Shown: positions 25,292 through 35,107, counted from the first letter of the stretch. The stretch: DNA of 64,000 nucleotides from Bordetella petrii (GCF_000067205.1 NC_010170.1:4278001-4342000), one strand, 5' to 3'. Made by a program: numbers and translations. Notes: generated by a model not told the origin, from the sequence alone.

Positions 25292-26136
25292 TCCAGTTCT
25301 GGCTACCCGCCGCGCTGCTGCTGACGCTGGCCACGGCATTCGTGCTTGTTCCGCTGCTGCGGGCGCGCGATCCGGCCAGGGATACCGACCGCGCGGCGCT
25401 CAATGTGGCGCTGTACGGCGAACGCCTGCAGGCGCTGCAGGCGCAGCGCCAAACCGGCCTGCTCACTCAGGCCCAGTTCGAGGCCGCCCGCGCCGAAGCG
25501 GCGCGCGCTCTGTTGGCCGACACCGCAGGCCAGCCCGCCCCCGCGGCGCGCGGCAAGGCGGGCATGGCCTTGGCGCTGGCAGCCGCCTTGCTGGTGCCGG
25601 CAGGCGCAACCGCGCTGTACTGGCGCTGGGGCGCGCTCGACCAGGTGCTGCAGGCGCAGCAGTACGCCGGCCACGCCAATGAAAGCATCGAACACATGAC
25701 GGCGCGCCTCGAAGCCGCGCTGGCGGCGGCTCCCGAAACCCCCGAGGCCTGGTTCTTCCTGGGCCGCACCTACATGGCCCAGGACCGCTGGGCCGATGCG
25801 GCCGGCGCCTTCGAACAGGCCGTCACCCGGGCGGGCCGCCCGCCAGAGTGGCTGGGCCATTGGGCACAGGCTCTGTACTTCGCCGACGACCAGCAATGGA
25901 CGCCTCGATTGCAGGCCCTGGTCGACGAAGCGCTGGCGGGCGATCCCGAAGAAGCGGTCAGCCTGACCCTGGCCGGCATCGCCGCTTTCGAAAGCGGGAG
26001 GTACGCCGACGCGGTGGACTACTGGGAGCGCCTGGCGGCGACTCTGCCCGCCGGCGATCCCACCCGCGACACCGTCATGACCGGCGTCGCGCGCGCCCGC
26101 TCGCTGGCGGGTCCCCCCGCCGCGCCGCCGCCCTGA
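25288..26136 (+). CDS. ccmI: CcmI, TPR-containing apocytochrome chaperone
   Basis: 282 aa. Two N-terminal membrane helices (about residues 4-23 and 90-110) flank a cytoplasmic loop with NVALYGERLQAL. The C-terminal periplasmic part has TPR-like repeats (AWFFLGRTYMAQDRWADAAGAFEQAV, AGIAAFESGRYADAVDYWERL). It presents apocytochromes to CcmFH. Last gene of the run; gcvP is convergent with about 20 bases between. Confidence 0.9.
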   Translation: MIQFWLPAALLLTLATAFVLVPLLRARDPARDTDRAALNVALYGERLQALQAQRQTGLLTQAQFEAARAEAARALLADTAGQPAPAARGKAGMALALAAALLVPAGATALYWRWGALDQVLQAQQYAGHANESIEHMTARLEAALAAAPETPEAWFFLGRTYMAQDRWADAAGAFEQAVTRAGRPPEWLGHWAQALYFADDQQWTPRLQALVDEALAGDPEEAVSLTLAGIAAFESGRYADAVDYWERLAATLPAGDPTRDTVMTGVARARSLAGPPAAPPP

Positions 26137-26155
26137 GACCCCGCGCGCCCGAAGC

Positions 26156-29029
26156 TCAGGCGTAGGCCTCGACCGGCAGGCAAGCGCACACCAGGTTGCG
26201 ATCGCCGTAGGCGTTGTCCACGCGCGCCACCGGAGGCCAGTACTTGGCATCGCGCAGCGAGGCCACCGGATATGCCGCCTGCTGACGCGGGTAGTCGTGC
26301 AGCCACTCTTCTGCCAGCAGCATCTGCGCCGTGTGCGGGGCGTTCTTCAGCACGTTGTCGTCGCGGTCGCGCTCGCCACGCTCGACCTGCGCGATTTCTT
26401 CGCGAATGGCGATCATCGCGTCGATGAAGCGCTCGAGCTCGGCCAGGCCCTCGGACTCGGTGGGCTCGACCATGAGCGTCCCGGCCACCGGGAAGCTCAT
26501 GGTGGGGGCATGGAAGCCGTAGTCCATCAGGCGCTTGGCGATGTCTTCGGCGCTGATGCCGCTGCTGTCTTTCAGCGGGCGCACATCCAGAATGCACTCG
26601 TGCGCCACCCGGCCGTTGCGGCCGGCATACAGCACGGGATAGTAGTCGCGCAGGCGCGCGGCCACGTAGTTGGCATTGAGAATGGCCACCTCGGTGGCGC
26701 GGCGCAGGCCGTCGGCGCCCATCAGGGCAATGTAGGCATACGAAATCGGCAGGATACCGGCCGAGCCGTACGGCGCCGCCGCCACCGGCCCGATTCCCGT
26801 TTCGCCGCCCAGCTTGCCCTGCGCATTGAGCACTCCTGGCAGGAAGGGCGCCAGGTGCGAACGCACCGCCACCGGGCCCACGCCGGGGCCGCCGCCGCCG
26901 TGCGGTATGCAGAACGTCTTGTGCAGGTTCAGGTGCGACACGTCCGAGCCGAACTTGCCGGGACGCGCGACGCCCACCATGGCGTTCATGTTGGCGCCAT
27001 CCAGGTACACCTGGCCGCCGGCCTGGTGCACCAGGTCGCAGATATGGGTGATCGATTCTTCGAATACGCCGTGCGTAGACGGATACGTGATCATCAGCGC
27101 GGCCAGGCGGTCGCCCACCTGGGTCAGCTTGGCGCGCAGGTCGTCGAGGTCGACGTTGCCATTGGCGTCGGATGCCACCACCACGACTTCCATGCCGGCC
27201 AATTGTGCCGAGGCCGGGTTGGTGCCGTGCGCCGAAGCGGGGATCAGGCACACGTTACGCTGCGCCTGGCCGTTGGCGCGGTGGTAGCCGCGGATGGCCA
27301 GCAAGCCGGCATACTCGCCCTGAGCGCCGGAATTCGGCTGCAGACTGATGTCGTCGTACCCGGTAATTTCGCACAGCGCCTTCGACAGGCGTTCGATGAG
27401 TTCGCGATAGCCTGCGCTCTGGTCGGCCGGCGCATAAGGATGGATGAGCGCGAACTCGGGCCAGGTGATGGGGATCATCTCGGCCGTGGCGTTCAGCTTC
27501 ATGGTGCACGAGCCCAGCGGGATCATGCTGCGGTCCAGCGCCAGGTCTTTGTCGGCCAGCTTGCGCAGGTAGCGCAGCATGTCGGTTTCAGACTGGATGC
27601 TCGAGAACACCGGATGCGCCAGAATGCCGCCCTGGCGCTGCAGCGCAGCGGGAATACCGCCGGGCGCGGCGGCGTCGTGCGCGTCGATGTCGAGTGCGAG
27701 GTCGTCTTTCTGCAAGCCGGCCGCGAACACATTGACCAGGGCCTGCAGGTCGGCGGCCGTAACGGTTTCGTCCAGCGAGACCGCCAGCCGTGCGCCGTCG
27801 ACGCGGCGCAGATTGATGTGTTCGCACACCGCGGCCTCGACAATGGCCGGCGTCGCCACGCCGGTTTCCAGCAACAGCGTGTCGAAGAAGGTGTCGTTGA
27901 CCACCTTGATGCCCAGCTGCGTCAGCGCGGCGCGCAAGATCGCGGTATAGCGATGCACGCGGGTGGCAATGCGGCGAATGCCGTCCGGGCCATGCCACAC
28001 GGCATACAGGCCGGCCATTACGGCCAGCAGCACCTGGGCGGTGCAGATGTTGGAGGTGGCCTTCTCGCGGCGGATGTGCTGTTCGCGAGTCTGCAAGGCC
28101 AGCCGCAGCGCGGGATTGCCCTGCGCGTCTTTGGACACGCCCACCAGGCGGCCCGGCATGTTGCGCTTATAGGCGTCCTTGCAGGCCATGAAGCCGGCAT
28201 GCGGGCCGCCAAAACCGAACGGCACGCCGAACCGCTGCGACGAGCCGATGGCGATGTCGGCGCCCCATTCGCCGGGCGGCGTCATCAGGGCCAGGGCCAG
28301 CAGGTCGGTGGCGCAAGCCACCACCGCGCCCTGCGCGTGCGCGGCCTCTGCCAGCGCGCGATAGTCGGCCACGCCACCCAGGCTGTGCGGGTATTGCAGC
28401 AGTACGCCGAAGCACTCGGGCAAGCCCTGGGCCTCATCGCCCAGCGCGACCTCGATGCCCAGGCCTTCGGCGCGCGTGCGCACCACTTCGATGGTTTGCG
28501 GATGGCAGTGCGCCGACACGAAGAACACCTGGCTGGCCGATTTCGACCCCCGCCGCGCCAGCGTCATGGCTTCGGCCGCGGCCGTGCCTTCATCCAGCAA
28601 CGATGCGTTGGAGATGTCCAGCCCGGTCAGGTCGGCCACCATGGTCTGGTAGTTGAGCAGGGCTTCGAGCCGGCCCTGTGAAATCTCGGGCTGGTACGGC
28701 GTATAAGCGGTGTACCAGGCCGGGTTTTCGAGCACGTTGCGCAGCACCACGTTGGGCGTGTGGGTGCCGTAGTAGCCCTGGCCGATGTAATTACGGTAGA
28801 TGCGATTGCGCCCGGCGACCGCCTTCAGGTCGGCCAGCACGTCGGATTCGCTGCGCGAGGCGGGCAGCGCCAGCGGACCCTGGCTGCGGATGGCCGGCGG
28901 CACGACTTCCTGCAGCAAGGCATCGAGGCTGCCGCAGCCAATGGCCGCGAGCATTTTTTCCTGGTCGGCCGCGGTGGGGCCGATGTGGCGGGGAATGAAA
29001 TCGGTGTGGGGGTCTAGGGCGCGCGACAT
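26156..29029 (-). CDS. gcvP: Glycine dehydrogenase (decarboxylating), P protein
   Basis: 957 aa, the full-length fused form. The N-terminal half contains YTPYQPEISQGRLEALLNYQ. The C-terminal catalytic half has the PLP lysine in LNLHKTFCIPHGGGGPG (about residue 704) and QPNSGAQGEYAGL. It decarboxylates glycine and transfers the aminomethyl group to GcvH. It is the last gene of gcvT-gcvH-gcvP, 64 bases after gcvH, controlled by the upstream riboswitch. Confidence 0.97.
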   Translation of the reverse strand: MSRALDPHTDFIPRHIGPTAADQEKMLAAIGCGSLDALLQEVVPPAIRSQGPLALPASRSESDVLADLKAVAGRNRIYRNYIGQGYYGTHTPNVVLRNVLENPAWYTAYTPYQPEISQGRLEALLNYQTMVADLTGLDISNASLLDEGTAAAEAMTLARRGSKSASQVFFVSAHCHPQTIEVVRTRAEGLGIEVALGDEAQGLPECFGVLLQYPHSLGGVADYRALAEAAHAQGAVVACATDLLALALMTPPGEWGADIAIGSSQRFGVPFGFGGPHAGFMACKDAYKRNMPGRLVGVSKDAQGNPALRLALQTREQHIRREKATSNICTAQVLLAVMAGLYAVWHGPDGIRRIATRVHRYTAILRAALTQLGIKVVNDTFFDTLLLETGVATPAIVEAAVCEHINLRRVDGARLAVSLDETVTAADLQALVNVFAAGLQKDDLALDIDAHDAAAPGGIPAALQRQGGILAHPVFSSIQSETDMLRYLRKLADKDLALDRSMIPLGSCTMKLNATAEMIPITWPEFALIHPYAPADQSAGYRELIERLSKALCEITGYDDISLQPNSGAQGEYAGLLAIRGYHRANGQAQRNVCLIPASAHGTNPASAQLAGMEVVVVASDANGNVDLDDLRAKLTQVGDRLAALMITYPSTHGVFEESITHICDLVHQAGGQVYLDGANMNAMVGVARPGKFGSDVSHLNLHKTFCIPHGGGGPGVGPVAVRSHLAPFLPGVLNAQGKLGGETGIGPVAAAPYGSAGILPISYAYIALMGADGLRRATEVAILNANYVAARLRDYYPVLYAGRNGRVAHECILDVRPLKDSSGISAEDIAKRLMDYGFHAPTMSFPVAGTLMVEPTESEGLAELERFIDAMIAIREEIAQVERGERDRDDNVLKNAPHTAQMLLAEEWLHDYPRQQAAYPVASLRDAKYWPPVARVDNAYGDRNLVCACLPVEAYA

Positions 29030-29093
29030 GGGGGTATCTCGGGTGCGGAAAAATGGCCGCGCGGACGAAGCGCCCGCGCGGCGTCGGCCAGGG

Positions 29094-29471
29094 TCAGCCG
29101 TTGGCGACGGCTTCGTAGCCGGCAGCGTCCAGCAGTTTGTCGACGTCGGCCGCGTTGTCGGGCCGGATCTTGAAGATCCACGTGGAAAACGCCGATTCGT
29201 TGATCAGGTTGGGCGTGCTTTCGAGTTCGTCGTTAAAAGCCACGATCTCGCCCGACACGGGCGCGTAAATGTCGGAAGCGGCCTTGACCGATTCGACCAC
29301 GCCAGCCGTGGCGCCGGCCTTCAGCTTGGCGCCGACGTTGACATCGCCAACGAAGACGAGGTCGCCCAATTGTTCCTGGGCGTTGTCTGTAATGCCAACG
29401 GCGAACACGTCGCCCTCGGCTTTGACCCATTCATGGGATTCGGTGTATTTGCGGTCGGTGGGCAGGCTCAT
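29094..29471 (-). CDS. gcvH: Glycine cleavage H protein
   Basis: 125 aa from the ATG at 29471 (MSLPTDRKYT); the longer frame adds 18 poorly conserved residues and is rejected. The lipoyl lysine is K63 in GVVESVKAASDIYAPV. It shuttles the aminomethyl and reducing groups between P, T and L proteins. The L protein (lpd) is not in the window. Confidence 0.97.
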   Translation of the reverse strand: MSLPTDRKYTESHEWVKAEGDVFAVGITDNAQEQLGDLVFVGDVNVGAKLKAGATAGVVESVKAASDIYAPVSGEIVAFNDELESTPNLINESAFSTWIFKIRPDNAADVDKLLDAAGYEAVANG

Positions 29472-29534
29472 GGAAGCTCCTAGGATGGGAATTGCGCGCA
29501 TGCGCCGGCACCCCTGCCGGCGCATGGTGGCAGT

Positions 29535-30635
29535 TTACGAGTGTTCGACCGCCTTGCCATGGCGCACGAACGGCAATTTGCATACCAGGGCCGGCACCCG
29601 CTTGCCGCGGATATCGACCTCGACCGTCTGGCCAGGCTGCACGCCCTGGGGCACGCGGGCGAACGCCACCGACACGCCGAGCGTGGGCGACATCGTGCCG
29701 CTGGTGATTTCGCCCTCGCCCAGGGGCGTGTATACCGCCATGTGGGCGCGCATTACGCCGCGCTCTTGCAGCTTCAGGCCCACGAAGCCGCGGGGCGCGG
29801 CGAACTGTTCCAGGGCATCGCGCCCCACGAAACGGCGCTCGGGGTCTTTCAGCGACACCGTCCAGGTCAGGCCTGCCTGATCGGGCTGGGTGAGCTCGTC
29901 CATGTCCTGGCCATACAGGTTCATGCCGGCCTCGAGGCGCAGCGTGTCGCGCGCGCCCAGCCCGCAGGGGCGCACGCCCTGGGCCAGCAGATCGTTCCAC
30001 AAGGCCACCACCTGGTCGGCCGGCAGCACGATCTCGAAACCGTCTTCGCCGGTGTAGCCGGTGCGCGCCACCAGGGTGTCGTCGGCCACCTGGGCCGCCA
30101 CGAAAGGCGTCAGCGGCTCGGTGGCGGCCTGCCAGGCCGGCCGGGCGGCCCAGACGCGGGCACGGGCGTTGGGCCCCTGCACGGCCACCATGGCCAGGTC
30201 GCGGCGCGGCGCGATGGCGACGTCGTAGCTGCCCGCCGCGGCCACGCGCTGCATCCAGGCAACGTCTTTGTCGGCCGTGGCGGCGTTTACCACCACGCGC
30301 CATTGGTCGGCAGCGAAGAAATAGACGATCAGGTCGTCGATGATGCCGCCCTGCGGGTTGAGCATGCAGCTGTACAACGCCTTGCCGGGCACCGTAAGGC
30401 GAGCCACGTCGTTGGCCACCAGGCGCCGCAGAAATGCAGTGGCGTCCGGACCGGTGACGTCGACGTTCAGCATGTGGGACACGTCGAACATGCCGGCGTC
30501 GCGGCGCACGGCATGGTGTTCTTCGAGCTGCGAGCCATACGCCAGCGGCATGTCCCAGCCGCCGAAATCGACCATGCGGGCGCCGGCGGCGACGTGGGCG
30601 TCGGCCAGCGGGGTGCGTTTGAGGGAAGCGGACAT
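29535..30635 (-). CDS. gcvT: Aminomethyltransferase, glycine cleavage T protein
   Basis: 366 aa. Motifs: GARMVDFGGWDMPLAYGS near the start, MFDVSHM, a folate-binding YTGEDGFEI and GLGARDTLRLEAGMNLYGQDMDE. It releases ammonia and forms methylene-tetrahydrofolate. First gene of the gcv operon; the tandem glycine riboswitch ends about 90 bases upstream. Confidence 0.97.
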   Translation of the reverse strand: MSASLKRTPLADAHVAAGARMVDFGGWDMPLAYGSQLEEHHAVRRDAGMFDVSHMLNVDVTGPDATAFLRRLVANDVARLTVPGKALYSCMLNPQGGIIDDLIVYFFAADQWRVVVNAATADKDVAWMQRVAAAGSYDVAIAPRRDLAMVAVQGPNARARVWAARPAWQAATEPLTPFVAAQVADDTLVARTGYTGEDGFEIVLPADQVVALWNDLLAQGVRPCGLGARDTLRLEAGMNLYGQDMDELTQPDQAGLTWTVSLKDPERRFVGRDALEQFAAPRGFVGLKLQERGVMRAHMAVYTPLGEGEITSGTMSPTLGVSVAFARVPQGVQPGQTVEVDIRGKRVPALVCKLPFVRHGKAVEHS

Positions 30636-30691
30636 GGGGCAGGCTCCGGTGCGGCGGCATCGCCAGGGTTACGGAATATGCCGGCCTGGGA

Positions 30692-30725
30692 GCGGAAAGC
30701 GCCAGAAGCCAGCTGGATTTTCCGC
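30692..30725 (-). repeat. Hairpin at the riboswitch expression platform
   Basis: Read on the minus strand, GCGGAAA...TTTCCGC encloses CCAG...CTGG, immediately after the last aptamer. No U-run follows. It may be part of the switch that controls gcvT expression; the mechanism is not visible. Confidence 0.4.
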
Positions 30726-30958
30726 CCCTCTGTCCTTTTGCCTGAGAGTTGCCCCGCTGGGACGCGGGTTTGCACCTTCGGCGCCTGGGCTGCGCACGTT
30801 AACCACCATGGCGCCAGGTCTCTCCAGAGTGCTGTTTCAGCCGGCGCCGGCGGAGAGCCGGGCGGGCTGATGCAGCGCGGTATGGGTTACCTGAGCGATT
30901 CCGGGCGAATTGCGCCTTCGGCGGCGGCCCGTATAGACCCAGGCCGCTCTCTCCCGCA
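30725..30958 (-). promoter_or_regulatory. Tandem glycine riboswitch upstream of gcvT
   Basis: Minus-strand reading shows two aptamers. The first has GGGAGAGAGCGG with GCCGCCGAAGGCGCAA, then GCTCAGGTAACCCATACC. The second has CTCTGGAGAGACC, GGCGCCGAAGGTGCAAACCC and the classic end CTCTCAGGCAAAAGGACAG. A linker of roughly 30 bases joins them. Known tandem glycine switches usually activate gcv operons when glycine is high; the gene order here fits that. Confidence 0.93.
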
Positions 30959-30978
30959 CTTGCATGACAGCGGCGTGA

Positions 30979-31006
30979 AGCATACATCGAAAGCCCGGGC
31001 CGGCAA
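30979..31006 (-). promoter_or_regulatory. Candidate gcvTHP promoter
   Basis: On the minus strand TTGCCG (31006-31001) and TATGCT (30984-30979) are 16 bases apart and would start transcription near 30972, about 15 bases before the first aptamer. Confidence 0.55.
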
Positions 31007-31062
31007 AATTGTCGCTTGCCCGGGGTCGGCGGCCGGCCGGACGCCCGTCTTCAGCGGCAAGA

Positions 31063-31076
31063 TTGACAGCTATCAA
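31063..31076. promoter_or_regulatory. Upstream Dnr/FNR box of the nap promoter
   Basis: TTGACAGCTATCAA. Its centre is exactly 30 bases upstream of the second box, the same spacing as in the nirQ-nirS intergenic region. It lies between the divergent gcv promoter and napF. Confidence 0.75.
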
Positions 31077-31092
31077 CGGCGGCCAAACCCGC

Positions 31093-31134
31093 TTGACTGC
31101 TGTCAAGCGGCAAATCCGGCTCAATACCCATACT
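31093..31134 (+). promoter_or_regulatory. napF promoter: proximal Dnr/FNR box and -10
   Basis: TTGACTGCTGTCAA (31093-31106) is centred at 31099.5. CATACT at 31129-31134 is an acceptable -10 for a start near 31141, placing the box at about -41.5. The napF ATG follows at 31163. Confidence 0.75.
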
Positions 31135-31162
31135 TCCCTACAGGTTTTAGGGGATCTTAGTT

Positions 31163-31453
31163 ATGGGGTTCACTCGACGCCAGTTGCTCACTGGCCTGAA
31201 GCCCGGGCCGATACTGCCCGGGTCAGCCGCCGCGCAGGGCCGGCCATGGCGCGCCCGGGTAACGGCCGCCTGCCTAGCCCGCCGCGGCATCGAATGCCGC
31301 CTGTGCGGCGAAACCTGCAGCGTCGGCGCCCTTCGCTTCCGCCCGCGCGCGGGCGGCCCCACCCAGCCCCATGTCGATACCGGCCGCTGCACCGGCTGCG
31401 GCGATTGCCTGCCGGCCTGCCCGGTGGCAGCCCTGATTCCGGAGGCCACATGA
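31163..31453 (+). CDS. napF: Short NapF-like ferredoxin
   Basis: 96 aa. The start (FTRRQLLTG) and end ([24 protein letters not shown]...[25 protein letters not shown]) align with the start and C-terminal half of E. coli NapF. The middle, carrying the first two 4Fe-4S clusters, is missing. Remaining cysteines are C37/C45/C48/C52 and C76/C79/C82/C86. NapF is a cytoplasmic iron-sulfur protein thought to help NapA maturation. It heads the nap operon and overlaps napD by 4 bases. Confidence 0.8.
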
Positions 31454-31752
31454 GAATCGTCAGCCTGGTCCTGCGCATCGCGCCGCACAGCCTGCCCGCC
31501 GCCGAAAGCGCGCTGGCCGCCATCCCGGGCGTGCAGGTGCATGCGCAAGACGCCGCCACCGGCAAGCTCATCATCACCATCGAAGACGGCCCGGGCTACA
31601 GCACCGCCGACTCCATCCTGGCCGCCCACAAAGTTCCTTGCGTGCTGTCGGCCACCCTGGCTTACGAATACGGCGAAGACGACGCGCCGCCTGCCAGCCA
31701 ACTGCCCTCTCTCCACCGATCTCCGGCACAGGAAGCTCCATCATGTCACTGA
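31450..31752 (+). CDS. napD: NapD, NapA-specific chaperone
   Basis: 100 aa from the ATG at 31450, overlapping napF by 4 bases and napA by 10. The NapD fold is visible in [34 protein letters not shown] and [10 protein letters not shown]. NapD binds the Tat signal peptide of NapA and delays export until the molybdenum cofactor is in place. Confidence 0.88.
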
Positions 31753-34286
31753 ACCGACGCGAATTCATCAAGACCAACGCCGTGGCCGCCGCGGCCGCCA
31801 CGGCCGGCATGAGCCTGCCCGCCGCCGCCCTGGCCCAGGCCGGCAGCCCGCCCTTGCAGGTGCGATGGGACAAGGCGCCCTGCCGCTTCTGCGGCACCGG
31901 CTGTTCGGTGCTGGTAGGCGTGCAGAACGATCGCGTCGTGGCCACCCAGGGCGATCCCGAAGCGCCGGTCAATCGCGGTCTGAACTGCATCAAGGGCTAC
32001 TTCCTGTCCAAAATCATGTACGGCGCCGACCGCCTCACCCGGCCCATGCTGCGCAAGAAAAACGGCGCATACGACAAGAACGGCGAATTCACCCCCATCA
32101 GCTGGGACGAAGCCTTCGACATCATGGCGCAGAAATGGAAACAGGCGCTGGCCGCGGGCGGCCCCGACGCCATCGCCATGTTCGGCTCGGGCCAATGGAC
32201 CATCTGGGAAGGTTACGCCGCCTCGAAGCTGTACAAGGCGGGCTTTCGCAGCAACAACCTCGACCCCAACGCGCGCCATTGCATGGCCAGCGCGGTGGTG
32301 GGCTTCATGCGCACCTTCGGCATCGACGAACCCATGGGCTGCTACGACGACATCGAGCACGCCGATGCCTTCGTGCTGTGGGGATCGAACATGGCCGAGA
32401 TGCACCCCATACTCTGGAGCCGCATCACCGACCGCCGCCTGACGCACGCGGGCAGCGAAGTGCATGTGCTGTCCACATTCGAGCATCGCAGTTTCGAACT
32501 GGCTGACAACGGCATGATCTTCGTGCCGCAAACCGACCTGGCCATCCTGAACTACCTGTGCAACTACCTGATCCAGAACGGACGGGTCAACCGCGAATTC
32601 GTCGAACAGCACGTCAACTTCAAGGTCGGCGCCACCGACATCGGCTACGGCCTGCGGCCGAACGATCCGCGCGAACAATCGGCCACCTCGAACGGCTATC
32701 CCGGCGCCGACGGCAAGCCCAAGGGCGACCCCGGCGCCGCCACACCCGCCACCTTCGAAGAATTCGCCGCATTCGTCTCCACTTACACGCTGGACTACAC
32801 CGCCCGGTTGTCGGGCGTGCCCGCCGAGAAGCTGCAGCGGATGGCCGAGCTGTACGCCGATCCCGACAAAAAAATCGTCTCGTTCTGGACGATGGGCTTC
32901 AACCAGCATGCGCGCGGCACGTGGGTCAACAACATGATCTACAACGTGCACCTGCTGACCGGCAAGATTTCCCAGCCGGGTTGCGGCCCGTTCTCGCTGA
33001 CGGGCCAGCCATCGGCCTGCGGCACCGCGCGCGAAGTGGGCACCTTTGCCCACCGCCTGCCGGCCGACATGGTGGTCGGCAACCCCGCGCACCGCAAAAT
33101 CGCCGAAGAACTGTGGCAACTGCCCGAAGGCACCATTCCGGCCAAGGTGGGCCTGCACGCGGTGGCGCAGAGCCGCGCGCTGAAAGACGGCAAGCTCAAG
33201 TGCTACTGGACCTCCACCACCAACAACATGCAGGCCGGCCCGAACATCAACGATGAAATCTACCCCGGCTGGCGCAACCCGGAAGCGTTCGTGGTGGTGT
33301 CCGATCCCTACCCCACGGTGTCGGCCCTGTCGGCCGACCTGATCCTGCCCACGGCCATGTGGGTCGAAAAAGAAGGCGCCTATGGCAATGCCGAGCGCCG
33401 CACCCAGTTCTGGCGGCAGCAGGTCAGGGCGCCAGGCGAGTCGCGCTCCGACCTGTGGCAGTACCTGGAATTCGCCAAGCGCTTCAAGATTGAAGAAGTG
33501 TGGCCGGCCGAACTGCTCGACAAAAAACCCGAATACCGCGGCAAGACGCTCTACGACGTGCTCTATGCCAATGGCGTGGTCAACCGCTACCCGCTGGCGG
33601 ACGTGGGCGTCGTAAACAAGCACGCCATCGACGGCTACATGAACGACGAGTCGCAGCACTTCGGCTTCTATGTGCAGAAGGGCCTGTTCGAAGAATACGC
33701 GCAGTTCGGCCGCGGGCACGCCCATGACCTGGCCGACTTCGATCTTTACCACCGGGCCCGCGGCCTGCGCTGGCCTGTGGTCGACGGCAAGGAAACACTG
33801 TGGCGCTTCCGCGAAGGCTACGACCCCTACGTGAAGCAGGGCGAAGGCGTACGCTTCTACGGCAACAAAGACGGTAAAGCCAATATCTTCGCCCTGCCCT
33901 ACCAGCCGCCGGCCGAGGTGCCCGACCAGGATTACGACCTGTGGCTGTGCACCGGGCGCGTGCTGGAACACTGGCACACCGGCTCAATGACGCGGCGCGT
34001 GCCCGAACTGCACCGTGCGGTACCAGAAGCGGTGCTGTTCATGCACCCCGACGACGCCAAGGAGCGCGGACTGCAGCGCGGCATGCAATGCAAGATCGCG
34101 TCGCGCCGGGGCGAAGTGTTTGCCAGCCTGGAAACGCGCGGCCGCAACAAGCCGCCCCGCGGACTGGTGTACATGCCTTTCTTCGATGAGGGACGCCTGG
34201 TCAACAAGCTGACGCTGGACGCCACCTGCCCGCTGTCAAAAGAAACCGACTTCAAGAAATGCGCCGTCAAGGTGCAGAAGGCCTGA
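31743..34286 (+). CDS. napA: Periplasmic nitrate reductase catalytic subunit NapA
   Basis: 847 aa from the ATG at 31743. The Tat signal ([19 protein letters not shown]) ends near residue 32. The 4Fe-4S cluster is CRFCGTGC (C47, C50, C54) plus C82 in GLNCIKG. The molybdenum ligand is C180 in [12 protein letters not shown]. It has the bis-MGD fold ([54 protein letters not shown]). It reduces nitrate to nitrite with electrons from NapB. Confidence 0.97.
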
Positions 34287-34321
34287 ACCCGGCCCTTGGC
34301 ATTGCATCCCACTGACCAGCC

Positions 34322-35107
34322 ATGACGGATTCCACTTCCATCAAGCCTTCGGGCCGCCGACAGTTTCTGCAGCAGTCGGCGGCGGCCATGGGCGGCGCCT
34401 GCGCGGTAGCGCTGGGCCTGGGTTTGTACGCCAGGCAGGCCGGCTCGCTGCCGGCCACTGCCTTGCGCCCGCCCGGCGCGCTGTCTGAAGAAGAGTTCCT
34501 GGCGGCCTGCGTGCGCTGCGGGCTGTGCGTGCGCGCTTGCCCCTACGACACCCTGAAGCTGGCTACCCTGGGCACGCCGGTTCCTTCCGGCACACCTTAT
34601 TTTGACGCACGCAGCGTGCCCTGTGAAATGTGCGATGACATCCCTTGCGTGCCAGCCTGCCCGACCGGCGCGCTGGACCACGGCCTGACCCGCATCGAAG
34701 ACGCGCGCATGGGCCTGGCCGTGCTCATCGACCAGGAATCCTGCCTGAACTTCCAGGGCCTGCGCTGCGACGTGTGCTATCGCGTCTGCCCCCTGATCGA
34801 CGAAGCCATCACGCTCGAATTGCGCCACAACCCGCGCTCCGACCGCCACGCCATGCTGCTGCCCACGGTGCACTCCGACCACTGCACCGGCTGCGGAAAA
34901 TGCGAGCAAAGTTGCGTGCTGCCTGGCGCTTCGGCCATCAAGGTGCTGCCGCACCAGCTGGCCCAGGGCTCAACCGCCGGCCACTACCGCAAGGGCTGGG
35001 AAGAAGCCGAAAAGGCCGGCGGCTCGGTCATTGGCGAGCAAGTCCATCTGCCGGTGCGCGGCCTGGACGACGTGCCCGCAATACCAGACGGAGGCGGCAA
35101 GCCGTGA
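34322..35107 (+). CDS. napG: NapG, periplasmic ferredoxin-type protein
   Basis: 261 aa with a Tat signal (GRRQFLQQSAAAMGG) and four cluster motifs: CVRCGLCVRACP, CEMCDDIPCVPACP, CDVCYRVCP and CTGCGKCEQSC. With NapH it forms a menaquinol/ubiquinol-linked electron route to NapC/B. It overlaps napH by 4 bases. Confidence 0.93.
   Translation: MTDSTSIKPSGRRQFLQQSAAAMGGACAVALGLGLYARQAGSLPATALRPPGALSEEEFLAACVRCGLCVRACPYDTLKLATLGTPVPSGTPYFDARSVPCEMCDDIPCVPACPTGALDHGLTRIEDARMGLAVLIDQESCLNFQGLRCDVCYRVCPLIDEAITLELRHNPRSDRHAMLLPTVHSDHCTGCGKCEQSCVLPGASAIKVLPHQLAQGSTAGHYRKGWEEAEKAGGSVIGEQVHLPVRGLDDVPAIPDGGGKP

Noticed and set aside
26297..28681. 794-codon open frame antisense to gcvP
   Set aside because: Low-complexity, His/Gln/Gly/Arg-rich translation with no family motif; a shadow of gcvP.
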